A stretch of 64,000 nucleotides of DNA from Thermoanaerobacter ethanolicus JW 200 (GTDB lineage: Bacteria; Bacillota; Thermoanaerobacteria; Thermoanaerobacterales; Thermoanaerobacteraceae), in the NCBI RefSeq assembly GCF_003722315.1, contig NZ_CP033580.1:2508501-2572500 (forward strand), written 5' to 3'. The notes beneath the pieces are model-generated. The model was not told where the DNA came from and made no database searches. It worked only from the letters and a program-made list of their open reading frames with translations. Of this stretch, positions 35,779 through 43,965 are shown in pieces. Each line of letters starts with the position of its first letter. Within the stretch, counting starts at the first letter, position 1. The translations under genes and the position numbers were made by a program.

Positions 35779-37629
35779 CTATTGAAGTTCTATTATTTCT
35801 CCTTCTTTTGGTGCAAAAACTTTTATTCCTTCAATTCTTTTTAAAATTGTTTCTATATTTATTTCACTCTTACTTTCGTATCCCCTGTGAATTACAAAAA
35901 CAGCAGATGGAGCCATCTTTATAACTGTTTCTAATAGGTCTACCATATTTGCATGATTTAACATTCCAATTTGATAATTTTTTAAACCTTCAATTTCTCT
36001 ATTATTAGTATCGAGATTCATAATACAGCCCTTTGAAAAATTTTTTATTTCAGAAGCATATATAAAAGATGCACTTCCCTCTTTTAAGTCATTTGAACTG
36101 GCGAGAATCACGCAATTGCCTAGGGCTATTTCCTTTTTTATAAAATCTTTTCTATCAGTGTATAAAGTATTTTCAGCCGCATTTAGTATTCCATTCCCAT
36201 ATATGGGCCCAGCAAAATTTTCATATAATTTACTAAAATATGCTATATCTCCATCTACATACACATTAAAAGGAATATATGAAAAAGTTTTTCTAAAAAA
36301 TAATAATAGGTCTTGCCCTTTACCAATAGCATATACAGGCAAAAGTATTCTCTCTTCATCTTTCAATAGTTTTTCTATCGACTTAAGTATCAATTTATCC
36401 TGTAAATACTTATTTTGGACACCAAAGTTATTGCCGTAACCATAAGTAGCTTCAGTTATTAAAATATCTACTTTTAAATCCGGAAGAAATCTAAGTCCTT
36501 TATTGCTTTCCACATCTTTTAATGTAAAATCACCTGTATAAAAAATTTTTATCCCCTCAATCTCAAGATACACAGCTACAGCCCCTAAGATATGCCCCGC
36601 AGGAAATAACTTAAGTTTTACTTCTTTATTTTTTATTGTAAAATTACTTTCCTCTTCTGTATCAAAACTTATAATCTGACTGTCAAAATTTGTAGTCTCT
36701 TCTTCTATTTTTACCTCCAATTTTGTATGTCCCCGCAAAAATATTTGCTTCAAAATTTCTTTAGTAGGTCTTGACATTATAATCGGAGAGTTTAAACCTT
36801 TTCTTAATAATTCTACAATTCCCCCAGAATGGTCTAAATGAGCATGAGTAATAATTACTAAATCAATATCTTCAATATCTATAGGTAAATTTTTTGTAGA
36901 ATTGTAATATAAGGTTTTATCCTTAATCAAAGCTCCCGCATCTAGTAAAATATTTATTCCCTCATAGGATACCAAATAAGAGCTAGCACCAATATTATCC
37001 CCTCCCCAACAAAAAAATTTAAAGTTATGGATGGAGTTAAAATTTTTTCTGGTTTTATGGTAATACTCATTTATTAATTTCGAATCTTCTGGAAACAAAC
37101 GATAAAGTTTAAGATTTTGTTTTTCTTCTTCACTAATAAGGCCATATTTTAATTTTAGCCGCAATATATATAAATCTTGAGGATTTAATTTATAAGCTTT
37201 ATCTAAGAATTGGTGCCCTTTTATTTCACCAATTTCTTCGTATATTTCAGCTATAAGCCCATATATTTTAGGCAGTAACAATTTATCTTCTACTTTTTTC
37301 TCCATATAAAGTAATTCTTCCAAAACTTCTAAAATCCTTCTTTTATTTTTAAAAGAAAGTAACAATAAATAAAATTTTATCCATTGGTCTTCCCCAGTAT
37401 AATTCATTAATGTTTCAAAAAGATTTTTTGTTTTTAAAGATTCTTCTACCAAATCTAAAAGAATCACACTTTTTACAAACAAAGCTAAATTATGTTCATC
37501 AATTTCTAATTCGCTTTTTAGCTCAAGAAAATGCTCTTTTGCTTCTTCAGGAATACCTATATAAATTTCAAGTATTATCTGCCACAACAGCAAATATTCA
37601 TATAATTTTTTGTCCAATTTCTTTACCAA
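35779..37629 (-). CDS. Beta-CASP metallo-beta-lactamase protein with helical N-terminal domain
   Basis: The N-terminal 200 residues look like helical TPR-type repeats (IPEEAKEHFLELKSELEID; KGHQFLDKAYKLNPQDLY). The C-terminal 400 form a metallo-beta-lactamase/beta-CASP nuclease domain of the CPSF73/RNase J type: THAHLDHSGG, AGHILGAVA, FYTGDFT, ITEATYGYG, motif A LPVYAIGKGQDLLLF, motif B LNHANMVDLL and motif C FVIHRGY. An RNase or nucleic-acid hydrolase activity is likely, though the substrate is unknown. The listed start is a TTG with no good site. The open frame extends upstream to 37740, towards a strong AAGGAGG, but holds no ATG/GTG/TTG there. Confidence 0.8.
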   Translation of the reverse strand: MVKKLDKKLYEYLLLWQIILEIYIGIPEEAKEHFLELKSELEIDEHNLALFVKSVILLDLVEESLKTKNLFETLMNYTGEDQWIKFYLLLLSFKNKRRILEVLEELLYMEKKVEDKLLLPKIYGLIAEIYEEIGEIKGHQFLDKAYKLNPQDLYILRLKLKYGLISEEEKQNLKLYRLFPEDSKLINEYYHKTRKNFNSIHNFKFFCWGGDNIGASSYLVSYEGINILLDAGALIKDKTLYYNSTKNLPIDIEDIDLVIITHAHLDHSGGIVELLRKGLNSPIIMSRPTKEILKQIFLRGHTKLEVKIEEETTNFDSQIISFDTEEESNFTIKNKEVKLKLFPAGHILGAVAVYLEIEGIKIFYTGDFTLKDVESNKGLRFLPDLKVDILITEATYGYGNNFGVQNKYLQDKLILKSIEKLLKDEERILLPVYAIGKGQDLLLFFRKTFSYIPFNVYVDGDIAYFSKLYENFAGPIYGNGILNAAENTLYTDRKDFIKKEIALGNCVILASSNDLKEGSASFIYASEIKNFSKGCIMNLDTNNREIEGLKNYQIGMLNHANMVDLLETVIKMAPSAVFVIHRGYESKSEINIETILKRIEGIKVFAPKEGEIIELQ

Positions 37630-37763
37630 ACTTTTTTGCTGAAAAACATACCAATAAGCATTTATATAATCCTCCTTTTCTATAAATTCTTTTAGGTTGT
37701 TATCGTATACATCATAAATATTTAAAAATGACGTATTCCATCACCTCCTTATGTTTTTATTTT
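37630..37763 (-). other. 5' extension and leader of the metallo-beta-lactamase gene
   Basis: The frame of the downstream gene stays open for 37 codons before the TTG (reading YDNNLKEFIEKEDYINAYW and so on, coding-like). AAGGAGGTGAT occurs at 37740-37750. An ATG right after it opens MEYVIFKYL and stops. Removing one T from the T5 run near 37723-37730 would join it to the long frame. This may be a frameshift, a sequencing error, or an unusual start. Confidence 0.5.
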
Positions 37764-37848
37764 AGACTTGTGCAAAATTCAGAAGCCTTAATTTAAGCCA
37801 TTCTACAGACATACTTTTTTCCTATCACTCTTGAATTTTTTATCTTTT

Positions 37849-37929
37849 ATGTAGGATTTCCCCTCCCATTTGTCGAATTATTATATATACCGCATGAAAA
37901 TATTTTTTAAGGAGGGGGAAATCCTACAT
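37849..37929 (+). promoter_or_regulatory. IS leader hairpin covering the transposase ribosome binding site (copy 2)
   Basis: ATGTAGGATTTCCCC (37849-37863) is the perfect reverse complement of the segment ending at the transposase ATG (37915-37929). Pairing extends partly into GGAGG. It should block translation from read-through transcripts. Confidence 0.7.
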
Positions 37930-39205
37930 GTACCAGCTTCAATTGCTTTTAAATATACCTGAACTCTTTACTTCTCTGTCTAAAATTGATTTCTATTCTT
38001 CTATGTTTAAAAATCTAGACTTGTCTTCAATACCTGAATTCCCTTCCTCTAGTCCTGGCCGTAAGGGTTATTCTCATCATGCAATGTTTAGAGCTTTTAT
38101 TGTTATGAAAGCTGAAAGATTCGGTACAATTTCTGACCTTTTAGATTATCTCCGCAATAATCTTATCATTGCTCATCTTTGTGGCTTTAACATCCTTAAA
38201 CCTCTTCCTTCTTATTGGACTTTCCGCCGTTTTATTAATGAGTTCTCTCATGATTATTTGACCTCTATCTTTCAAAATCAAGTCAATATCCTCAAAAATA
38301 TGGGCATTATCTCTGGTGAGTTTATTTCCATGGACTCTACCCCTATTAAAGCTAACACTAAGTTAAATAACCCTAAGTCTTTTTCTAAAAATAAATTCTC
38401 TAAAGATAATCAGCCTAAGTCTGATAAGGATTGTAAATTAGGCGTTTATTCTGCTTCTAATGATTCTTCTAATAAACGTTATAAGTTTTATTGGGGCTAT
38501 AAAAATCATATTATTGTTGATGCTATCTCTGGATTACCTATCGCTGAAACTACTACTCCCGCTGATGTCCCCGATTTTGAAGTTGCTTTGTCTTTACTTG
38601 AAAAGACTAATAAGTGGTTTAACCTTAAGTATGTTAATTTTATTGCCGATAAGGGGTATGATGTTAAGAGAGTTTATAATTTTGTTAGAGATACTCTCCA
38701 TGGTCATTGTTTTATTCCTCTTAACAAGCGTAATTCTAAAAGTCCCCCACTGACTGATGATGGTTATATGGTTTGTGAAGCAGGTATTAAAATGCTCAAA
38801 GACGGCAAGCAGTATTTTGATGGTTTTATTAAGCAAAAATTTGTTTGCAAGTTCTGTAATTCTAAAGATGACTCTGCCTGCCCTATAAAGCATCCTAAAT
38901 ATTTTAATGGCAAAAAGCATAGAGGCTGTACTAAGTATGCTATTATATCTTCTGATTATAGGTCTTCTATTAATAGAGACTCCCTATATTTTAAGGCTGT
39001 CTATAGACTAAGAGTAGAATCAGAAAGATATAATTCTCGATTTAAAGCTCTAGATTTTGAAAAGGCTTATGTTAGAAATATTAATTCTGTCAGCAACCTT
39101 AATACTTTTGGCCATATTACTTTGCTTACTGTCGCTATTGTAGCTATTAAACTGGGTAAATTTGATGAGTTTAAGTCTCTTAGTGCTCTGATGCAATCGG
39201 CTTAA
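37928..39205 (+). CDS. DDE transposase of IS copy 2
   Basis: This is an intact 425-residue protein, nearly identical to copy 1. The triad is ISMDSTPIKA, FIADKGYD and ESERYNSRFKA. GGAGGGGG lies 8-9 nt upstream of the ATG and inside the leader hairpin. Differences from copy 1 are scattered substitutions (for example KRVYNFVRDTL against KKLYNYVRNIL), so the copies have diverged somewhat since duplication. Confidence 0.92.
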   Translation: MYQLQLLLNIPELFTSLSKIDFYSSMFKNLDLSSIPEFPSSSPGRKGYSHHAMFRAFIVMKAERFGTISDLLDYLRNNLIIAHLCGFNILKPLPSYWTFRRFINEFSHDYLTSIFQNQVNILKNMGIISGEFISMDSTPIKANTKLNNPKSFSKNKFSKDNQPKSDKDCKLGVYSASNDSSNKRYKFYWGYKNHIIVDAISGLPIAETTTPADVPDFEVALSLLEKTNKWFNLKYVNFIADKGYDVKRVYNFVRDTLHGHCFIPLNKRNSKSPPLTDDGYMVCEAGIKMLKDGKQYFDGFIKQKFVCKFCNSKDDSACPIKHPKYFNGKKHRGCTKYAIISSDYRSSINRDSLYFKAVYRLRVESERYNSRFKALDFEKAYVRNINSVSNLNTFGHITLLTVAIVAIKLGKFDEFKSLSALMQSA

Positions 39206-39453
39206 CTTTTGCTGAATTTAGTTCATGCCATTTTTTAACATTTGACTTCTACAGGATATTTATGCCCTTTTTTAGCTCCTCTTTTTGCCTTTTCTTTTCC
39301 CTTACCACTTCCTTTATGTTTGATTGTCAGTGTTGATTACTATATATTGTATGTCATACATATTTTGGTTTTTGTTCGTGATTATTTTAATTAATTTTGC
39401 ACATCCCTATTTTATTTTAATACCTTTTGAGTAAAAATTCTACACAAAAAATA

Positions 39454-39474
39454 AGTCTGGATTTTGTCCAGACT
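39454..39474 (-). terminator. Terminator of the dhaKLM operon
   Basis: AGTCTGGA (39454-39461) pairs with TCCAGACT (39467-39474). On the minus strand TATTTTTTG follows. Confidence 0.9.
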
Positions 39475-39483
39475 CAAAAACTA

Positions 39484-39876
39484 TTACAATTTATTAAGTT
39501 TTTTTGCTTCTTCTGCCACTAAAAGAACTTTATCAAAATCACTACCTATAGAAGCCTCTACACTAGCTGCAATTGCTCCCTCCACTAAAGGTGCATCAGC
39601 AATTTTTACTTTACCTTCATATTCCTCTCCCAGGAGTTCTATCGCCATTTGCGCACTCATTACAGCACTTCCAATATCAACTAAAACTACTACTCCTTCT
39701 CCTTCGTCTACTTTTTTAATTTCCTCCATTATCTCTGTAGCATCTGTTCCCAATCTGCCATCTTGTGTCCCGCCAGCTATCCCTATGGGAACTTTTCCAC
39801 CTGTCATTTGGCTTGCAAGTTCATAAATCCCCTCTACTATTTTTCTTGAGTGAGATACTAACACTATTCCAACCAT
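39484..39876 (-). CDS. dhaM: Dihydroxyacetone kinase phosphotransfer subunit DhaM
   Basis: This is the EIIA-mannose-like subunit that passes phosphate from HPr to ADP bound on DhaL. The active His is in VLVSHSRKI near the N terminus, and family motifs GGTQDGRLGTDAT and VVLVDIGSAVMSAQMA are present. It has only the EIIA-like domain (about 130 residues), the Firmicute form, so it depends on external HPr and EI. The ATG at 39876 has GGAGG 5 nt upstream. An earlier ATG at 39894 overlaps the dhaL stop but is less well placed. Confidence 0.93.
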   Translation of the reverse strand: MVGIVLVSHSRKIVEGIYELASQMTGGKVPIGIAGGTQDGRLGTDATEIMEEIKKVDEGEGVVVLVDIGSAVMSAQMAIELLGEEYEGKVKIADAPLVEGAIAASVEASIGSDFDKVLLVAEEAKKLNKL

Positions 39877-39890
39877 TTTTTCCTCCACCA

Positions 39891-40529
39891 TCATGATAAA
39901 TTGACAACATCAGAAAAAGACTTTATCATCAAATATGCTGATGTTGCCCCTGGATCTAAGTGTCCAATACTTCTTTCTCCTAAGTAACTTGCTCTTCCTT
40001 TTCTTGCAGAAATATTCTTAGTGTATTCCATTCCCTCTTTTGCAGCATTAGCTGCTCTATTTAATGCTTCAGGTAATGCAATGTTGTTCTCTAAACTATC
40101 TTTTAAAGCTTTATATGCAGGTTCAATAGAATCTATCATAGTCTTGTCTCCTGCTTCGGCTTTTCCTCTTTGTTTGATGCCATCTAAAGCAGCTTCAAAG
40201 ATTTTAACTATATCCTCTTCAGAAAGTTCATTTTTACCCTGAACTACTTGTCCAGCCCTCATAAAAGCTGTACCATATAAAGGACCAGAAGCTCCTCCCA
40301 CCGTAGATACAAGAGTCATGCCTATAGTTTTTAATATTGTCCCTATATCAGTAGTTTCAGGCAATGTGGTCAATTTTTGCTTTACGGCATCAAATCCTCT
40401 ATCTAAATTTATTCCGTGGTCCGCATCACCAATAGCAGCATCCAACTGTGTAAGGTACTCTTTATTTTCTTTTATAACCTCTACAATTTTGTCCACAATT
40501 TTTAGGACACCATTTTTTGTGATAACCAT
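39891..40529 (-). CDS. dhaL: Dihydroxyacetone kinase subunit DhaL
   Basis: DhaL is the ADP-binding subunit, 212 residues and all helical. The metal/ADP site is seen in LDAAIGDADHGINL, and SVGGASGPLYGTAF and DPGATSAYLM are conserved. It accepts phosphate from DhaM and transfers it to dihydroxyacetone bound by DhaK. The gene is 18 bp after dhaK. The ATG has GGAGG upstream. Confidence 0.95.
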   Translation of the reverse strand: MVITKNGVLKIVDKIVEVIKENKEYLTQLDAAIGDADHGINLDRGFDAVKQKLTTLPETTDIGTILKTIGMTLVSTVGGASGPLYGTAFMRAGQVVQGKNELSEEDIVKIFEAALDGIKQRGKAEAGDKTMIDSIEPAYKALKDSLENNIALPEALNRAANAAKEGMEYTKNISARKGRASYLGERSIGHLDPGATSAYLMIKSFSDVVNLS

Positions 40530-40547
40530 CTTCTACCTCCTAAAAAT

Positions 40548-41546
40548 TTATAATTGTTTGAAAGCAGGTGTATCAGCCTTTGCATCTAACAATGTTTTAA
40601 GTTCTTCATCTAATTTTAATAATGTTATAGAAAATCCACTCATTTCAAGAGAGGTCATAAATTCTCCTACGTATGTTTTGTAAACTTTGATCTTCTTACT
40701 CTCTAAGATTTCTGCTACTTTCCTGTTCGCAATATAAAGTTCCATTAAAGGAGTTGCACCAAGCCCGTTTATCATAACAGCAACCTCGTCATTTTCTTTA
40801 TAAGGCAGGTCATTTATTATTTTCTCCATTAAATGTTCTACTATTTCATCTGCAGGTTTTATTTTTTCTCTGTGAGTTCCAGGCTCTCCATGTATTCCTA
40901 TACCAATCTCCATCTCATCTTCTGCAAGAGTAAAGCTGGGTTTCCCTGCTGCTGGAACAGTACAGGGTGTTAGTGCCATTCCCATTGACCTTACATTTGC
41001 AATTACTTTCTCAGCCACTCTTTTTACTTCTTGTAAGCTAGCCCCTTCTTGTGCCTTTGCTCCAGCAATTTTATGAACAAACACAGTTCCAGCAATGCCA
41101 CGTCTTCCCTGCGTCCAAGTGCTATTTTCTACTGCAACATCATCGTTAACTATCACTTCATCTACTTCTATTCCCTCCATCTGTGCCATTTCTCTAGCCA
41201 TTTCAAAATTCATTACGTCACCTGTGTAATTTTTAATAATCAATAATACTCCTTTTCCTCCATCCACTGCCTTAATCGCTTCATAAATTTGGTCAGGTGT
41301 AGGTGAAGTAAAGACAGCACCAGGGCAAGCCGCATCTAACATTCCATAGCCCACATATCCTGCATGAGCAGGCTCATGGCCACTGCCACCACCACTTACA
41401 AGTCCAACTTTTCCTTCTACAGGTGCGTCTTTTCTGACAATTACATCTATGTTGTCAAGTTTTCTCAGGTAAGATGGGTGAGCAACCAGCAAACCTTCTA
41501 TCATTTCTTTCACGACATCATTAGGATTATTAATCAACTTTTTCAT
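40548..41546 (-). CDS. dhaK: Dihydroxyacetone kinase substrate-binding subunit DhaK
   Basis: DhaK binds dihydroxyacetone covalently through a histidine and makes dihydroxyacetone phosphate with DhaL and DhaM. It has 332 residues. GGGSGHEPAHAGYVG, NYTGDVMNFEMA and the covalent-binding histidine in GIGIHGEPGTHR are present. It is the first gene of dhaKLM, with AGGAGG 8 nt before the ATG and a sigma-54 type promoter 40 bp upstream. Confidence 0.96.
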   Translation of the reverse strand: MKKLINNPNDVVKEMIEGLLVAHPSYLRKLDNIDVIVRKDAPVEGKVGLVSGGGSGHEPAHAGYVGYGMLDAACPGAVFTSPTPDQIYEAIKAVDGGKGVLLIIKNYTGDVMNFEMAREMAQMEGIEVDEVIVNDDVAVENSTWTQGRRGIAGTVFVHKIAGAKAQEGASLQEVKRVAEKVIANVRSMGMALTPCTVPAAGKPSFTLAEDEMEIGIGIHGEPGTHREKIKPADEIVEHLMEKIINDLPYKENDEVAVMINGLGATPLMELYIANRKVAEILESKKIKVYKTYVGEFMTSLEMSGFSITLLKLDEELKTLLDAKADTPAFKQL

Positions 41547-41586
41547 AATTTACCTCCTCCTAAATTTACTTTTGTTAGTTTTTAAA

Positions 41587-41602
41587 TGCAATTTACGTGC
41601 CA
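41587..41602 (-). promoter_or_regulatory. Sigma-54 promoter of dhaKLM
   Basis: On the minus strand TGGCAC, five bases, TTGCA is a perfect -24/-12 match. The predicted start is about 41576, 30 nt before dhaK. A sigma-54 activator gene lies just upstream. TGTAGCGAACA (41610-41621) is a possible partial activator site. Confidence 0.85.
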
Positions 41603-41624
41603 AATAAATTGTAGCGAACAGGTA

Positions 41625-41887
41625 TAGCTTGTTGACAAAGTAAAAAATTTTTAAAATAGGATATTTTGCATCGTCACTCCGATGTTCCAAAGCGACAAAA
41701 CTAAACTCGACCTTCGGGTTCCGGCAGGGTACCGGGCACATTCGACATCCTTGTCTTAGTGCCCGCCTCCGCCATCCGTGGCTACGGCCCTGCCTCCACC
41801 CTCGGTTTTGTTAAGTTTTGTTGCCGCTTTGTCACAACTCGTTCCTTATGCAAAATATCCTATTTACGAAAGTTTGTCTACAGTCTG
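41625..41887. mobile_element. MITE-like element related to the IS1182-type ends
   Basis: About 263 bp and non-coding. The outer ends TTGTTGACAAAGTA and, reversed, CTGTAGACAAAC resemble the ends of the IS at 49945-51510. Inside lie perfect 18-bp inverted repeats (41654-41671 and 41848-41865). The core (41680-41850) is markedly richer in GC than the surroundings and can form long hairpins. A small ORF across it is not credible. It sits right against the terminator-like hairpin of the regulator gene. Confidence 0.65.
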
Positions 41888-41911
41888 AAATAGCCTTCAA
41901 AGGCTATTTTG
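41888..41911 (-). terminator. Terminator hairpin of the sigma-54 activator gene, cut by the MITE
   Basis: AAATAGCC and GGCTATTT form a stem with a short loop. On the minus strand only TTT remains before the MITE-like element starts, so the T tract has been displaced. Confidence 0.6.
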
Positions 41912-41944
41912 GTAAAAAGTATCAACTATTTATTTCTTTTGGTA

Positions 41945-43579
41945 TTATCTATCAACAAGTCCAAATTTCCTTGCTTTTGCAGCAATAGTTTTATGGGTAA
42001 GTCCTAAAACTTTTCCTGCTTTATTAAAGCTTTTATATCTTTGTATCGCAGCCTTTATTATTTTATACTCATATTCCTCCATTGTAAGTAGCTCACTATT
42101 TTCTCCAAGATAAATAATATCATCATCTGATACAGTAGTAGTTTCATTTCGAATATATTGGGGCAAATCTTCATAATCGATGTAATCAGTATCACTTAAT
42201 GTTATACACCTTTCAATTATATTTTCTAATTCTCGTATATTCCCAGGCCAATCATAATATATCAATGCTTGCATAGCTTTTTTCGTAACCTTTTTTACAT
42301 TTTTGTTTAGTTTTTTGTTCAGCTTTTCTATAAAATGTTCGACAAGTAGAGGAATATCTCCTCTTCTTTCCCTTAATGGAGGCAAAATCACAGGTATAAC
42401 GTTTAATCTATAGTATAAATCTTCTCTAAAAGTCCCCTCTTTTATTGCTTTTTCTAAATCTTTATTTGTCGCAGCGATTATCCTCACATCTACTTTTATA
42501 GTTTTTATTCCCCCTACTCTTTCAAATTCCTTTTCTTGAATCACTCTCAAAAGCTTTACCTGAATCTCAGGTGGAATATCTCCTATTTCATCAAGAAATA
42601 TCGTTCCTCCATCTGCTAATTCGAATTTTCCTATCTTTTGAGTTACAGCTCCAGTAAAAGCTCCTCTTTCATGCCCAAAAAGTTCACTCTCCAATAGAGT
42701 CACAGGAATAGCCGCACAATTTACCCTTATAAATGGTTTATCCTTTCTCTTACTGGCGTAATGTATCGCATTAGCCACCAGCTCTTTCCCCGTTCCGCTT
42801 TCCCCTCTTATGAGGACTGTTGAATCAGTTTCTGCAGCTTTAGAAGCAATAGTAAGAGCGTCTTTTAATTTTCCACTATTGCCTATTATTATGTCAAAAG
42901 CTTTGTCAAGTTTTCTATCTCTTTTCAGCTCATTTTCCAAATATTCTATTTGAGGGAAGTCATAAAATACTATAACCGCCCCTTCTATTTTTGTACCTGT
43001 ATAAATAGGTGTTATATTTGTTAACACCACATTTGTGCCTATTTTTAGTTTTTTATTCATCTCTTCTTTGCCAGTTTTTAACACATCAGCAATTTTTATA
43101 TCCGACATCACTTCTTGTATTTTTTTCCCTATAGCCTGGTCCATATTAATCCCTGTAATACTTTCAGCTGCTTTGTTAAAAATCATTATTGCCCCATTTT
43201 CATCAGTAACTATAAGTCCTGAGCCAATAGAATTAAATATTTTCTCATAGGCTATTGAGGTATTTTTTAAAAGTTCATAAGTAGTTTTTTCTTCCTTTTC
43301 TTTCCCTAACTCGTTGTAAAAAAAGCCTTTAAACTCTTTTATAGCATTGTCCACATTTGCTCCTTCTACCACTACTTCTATTTCTTCTCCCCGAGAAGCA
43401 AAAAAAGTCACCATTGATAACATACTATTTGCAGGAATCAACCTATTGTCATTTATCTTCCTTAAAAATATGCTTACATTGTTTTGTCTGCTTATGTGAC
43501 TAACCTTTTGAACAATATGGGCAGCAATCTGAGAATGGATACTCACAGGAGTTCTTAATATTTCCCTTCTTCCCTCCAT
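41945..43579 (-). CDS. Sigma-54 activator with HPr-like, PAS, AAA+ and Fis-type HTH domains
   Basis: Domains in order: an HPr-like module at about 8-95 (PVSIHSQIAAHIVQKVS with a His at the HPr phosphorylation position; PANSMLSMVTFFASRGEEIEV), a PAS domain about 110-225 (GSGLIVTDENGAIMIFNKAA), the sigma-54 AAA+ core (GESGTGKE, ELFGHERGAFTGA with the GAFTGA loop, FLDEIGDI, RLNVIPV) and a C-terminal HTH (SFNKAGKVLGLTHKTI). It probably drives the sigma-54 promoters of dhaK and glpP. The HPr-like module suggests control by phosphotransfer with DhaM or PTS HPr. The ATG at 43579 follows GGTG. Confidence 0.88.
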   Translation of the reverse strand: MEGRREILRTPVSIHSQIAAHIVQKVSHISRQNNVSIFLRKINDNRLIPANSMLSMVTFFASRGEEIEVVVEGANVDNAIKEFKGFFYNELGKEKEEKTTYELLKNTSIAYEKIFNSIGSGLIVTDENGAIMIFNKAAESITGINMDQAIGKKIQEVMSDIKIADVLKTGKEEMNKKLKIGTNVVLTNITPIYTGTKIEGAVIVFYDFPQIEYLENELKRDRKLDKAFDIIIGNSGKLKDALTIASKAAETDSTVLIRGESGTGKELVANAIHYASKRKDKPFIRVNCAAIPVTLLESELFGHERGAFTGAVTQKIGKFELADGGTIFLDEIGDIPPEIQVKLLRVIQEKEFERVGGIKTIKVDVRIIAATNKDLEKAIKEGTFREDLYYRLNVIPVILPPLRERRGDIPLLVEHFIEKLNKKLNKNVKKVTKKAMQALIYYDWPGNIRELENIIERCITLSDTDYIDYEDLPQYIRNETTTVSDDDIIYLGENSELLTMEEYEYKIIKAAIQRYKSFNKAGKVLGLTHKTIAAKARKFGLVDR

Positions 43580-43598
43580 TTTATCACCACGCAAAAAC

Positions 43599-43964
43599 TT
43601 ATTTTACATAAAGGTTTCTTGTAGCAATTATGTCAACCCCCGTACCTAAAATGTTCTTCACCACTACATCTCCTATTTTTACAGGAGCTTTAACCTCTAC
43701 CTTGGCCAATTCAAGCATTATTTCTTGTATCTTTTCTTTTGGAACAGGCTCTTTTGTCCTAACAGATAAGAGTGGAAGATGTCCCCCTATTGCTCTCACA
43801 CTTGTAGTAATAGTCCTTTTAGGCATAGTAACTTCATTTTTAGCATATTCTAATCCTCTAGAACAAGAATATCCCTTTACGCTTTTTATCTCCCCTCCTT
43901 CCATTTCAACTTGTATCCTGCAGCCCAAGGGGCAAACTATGCATGTAATTTCTTTTAGTTCCAT
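43599..43964 (-). CDS. DUF1667 protein, small subunit of the glycerol-3-phosphate dehydrogenase set
   Basis: The protein has about 121 residues. The N terminus has CIVCPLGCRIQV and YSCSRGLEY, four cysteines that could hold an iron-sulfur cluster. DUF1667 proteins regularly follow GlpA- and GlpB-like genes in clostridia and Thermotoga, where they may act in electron transfer. Start at ATG 43964, with GAGGAGG 6 nt upstream, overlapping the preceding gene end by 2 bp region. The role as a GlpC substitute is inferred from context. Confidence 0.85.
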   Translation of the reverse strand: MELKEITCIVCPLGCRIQVEMEGGEIKSVKGYSCSRGLEYAKNEVTMPKRTITTSVRAIGGHLPLLSVRTKEPVPKEKIQEIMLELAKVEVKAPVKIGDVVVKNILGTGVDIIATRNLYVK

Positions 43965-43965
43965 T

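Larger units (their letters stand above)
37764..39408 (+). mobile_element. IS4/IS5-type insertion sequence, copy 2
   Basis: It has the same ends and gene as copy 1, with small sequence differences. The flanking 9-mers are TTTTATTTT (37755-37763 and 39410-39418, one extra A at 39409). They differ from those of copy 1, so the two copies inserted independently. It lies between the dha terminator region and the ribosome binding site of the metallo-beta-lactamase gene, separating that operon from its likely promoter. The tail 39206-39408 holds no gene. Confidence 0.88.

Noticed and set aside
32499-39408. Composite transposon made of two same-orientation IS copies carrying the Hsp70 and beta-CASP genes
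   Set aside because: Each copy has its own distinct 9-bp target duplication (AACATTTAT and TTTTATTTT), and the HEAT frame is continuous across copy 1. The copies inserted separately into an existing operon.
41550-41741. 63-codon ORF downstream of dhaK
   Set aside because: It runs across the GC-rich MITE-like element, has no ribosome site and shows no protein-like composition.
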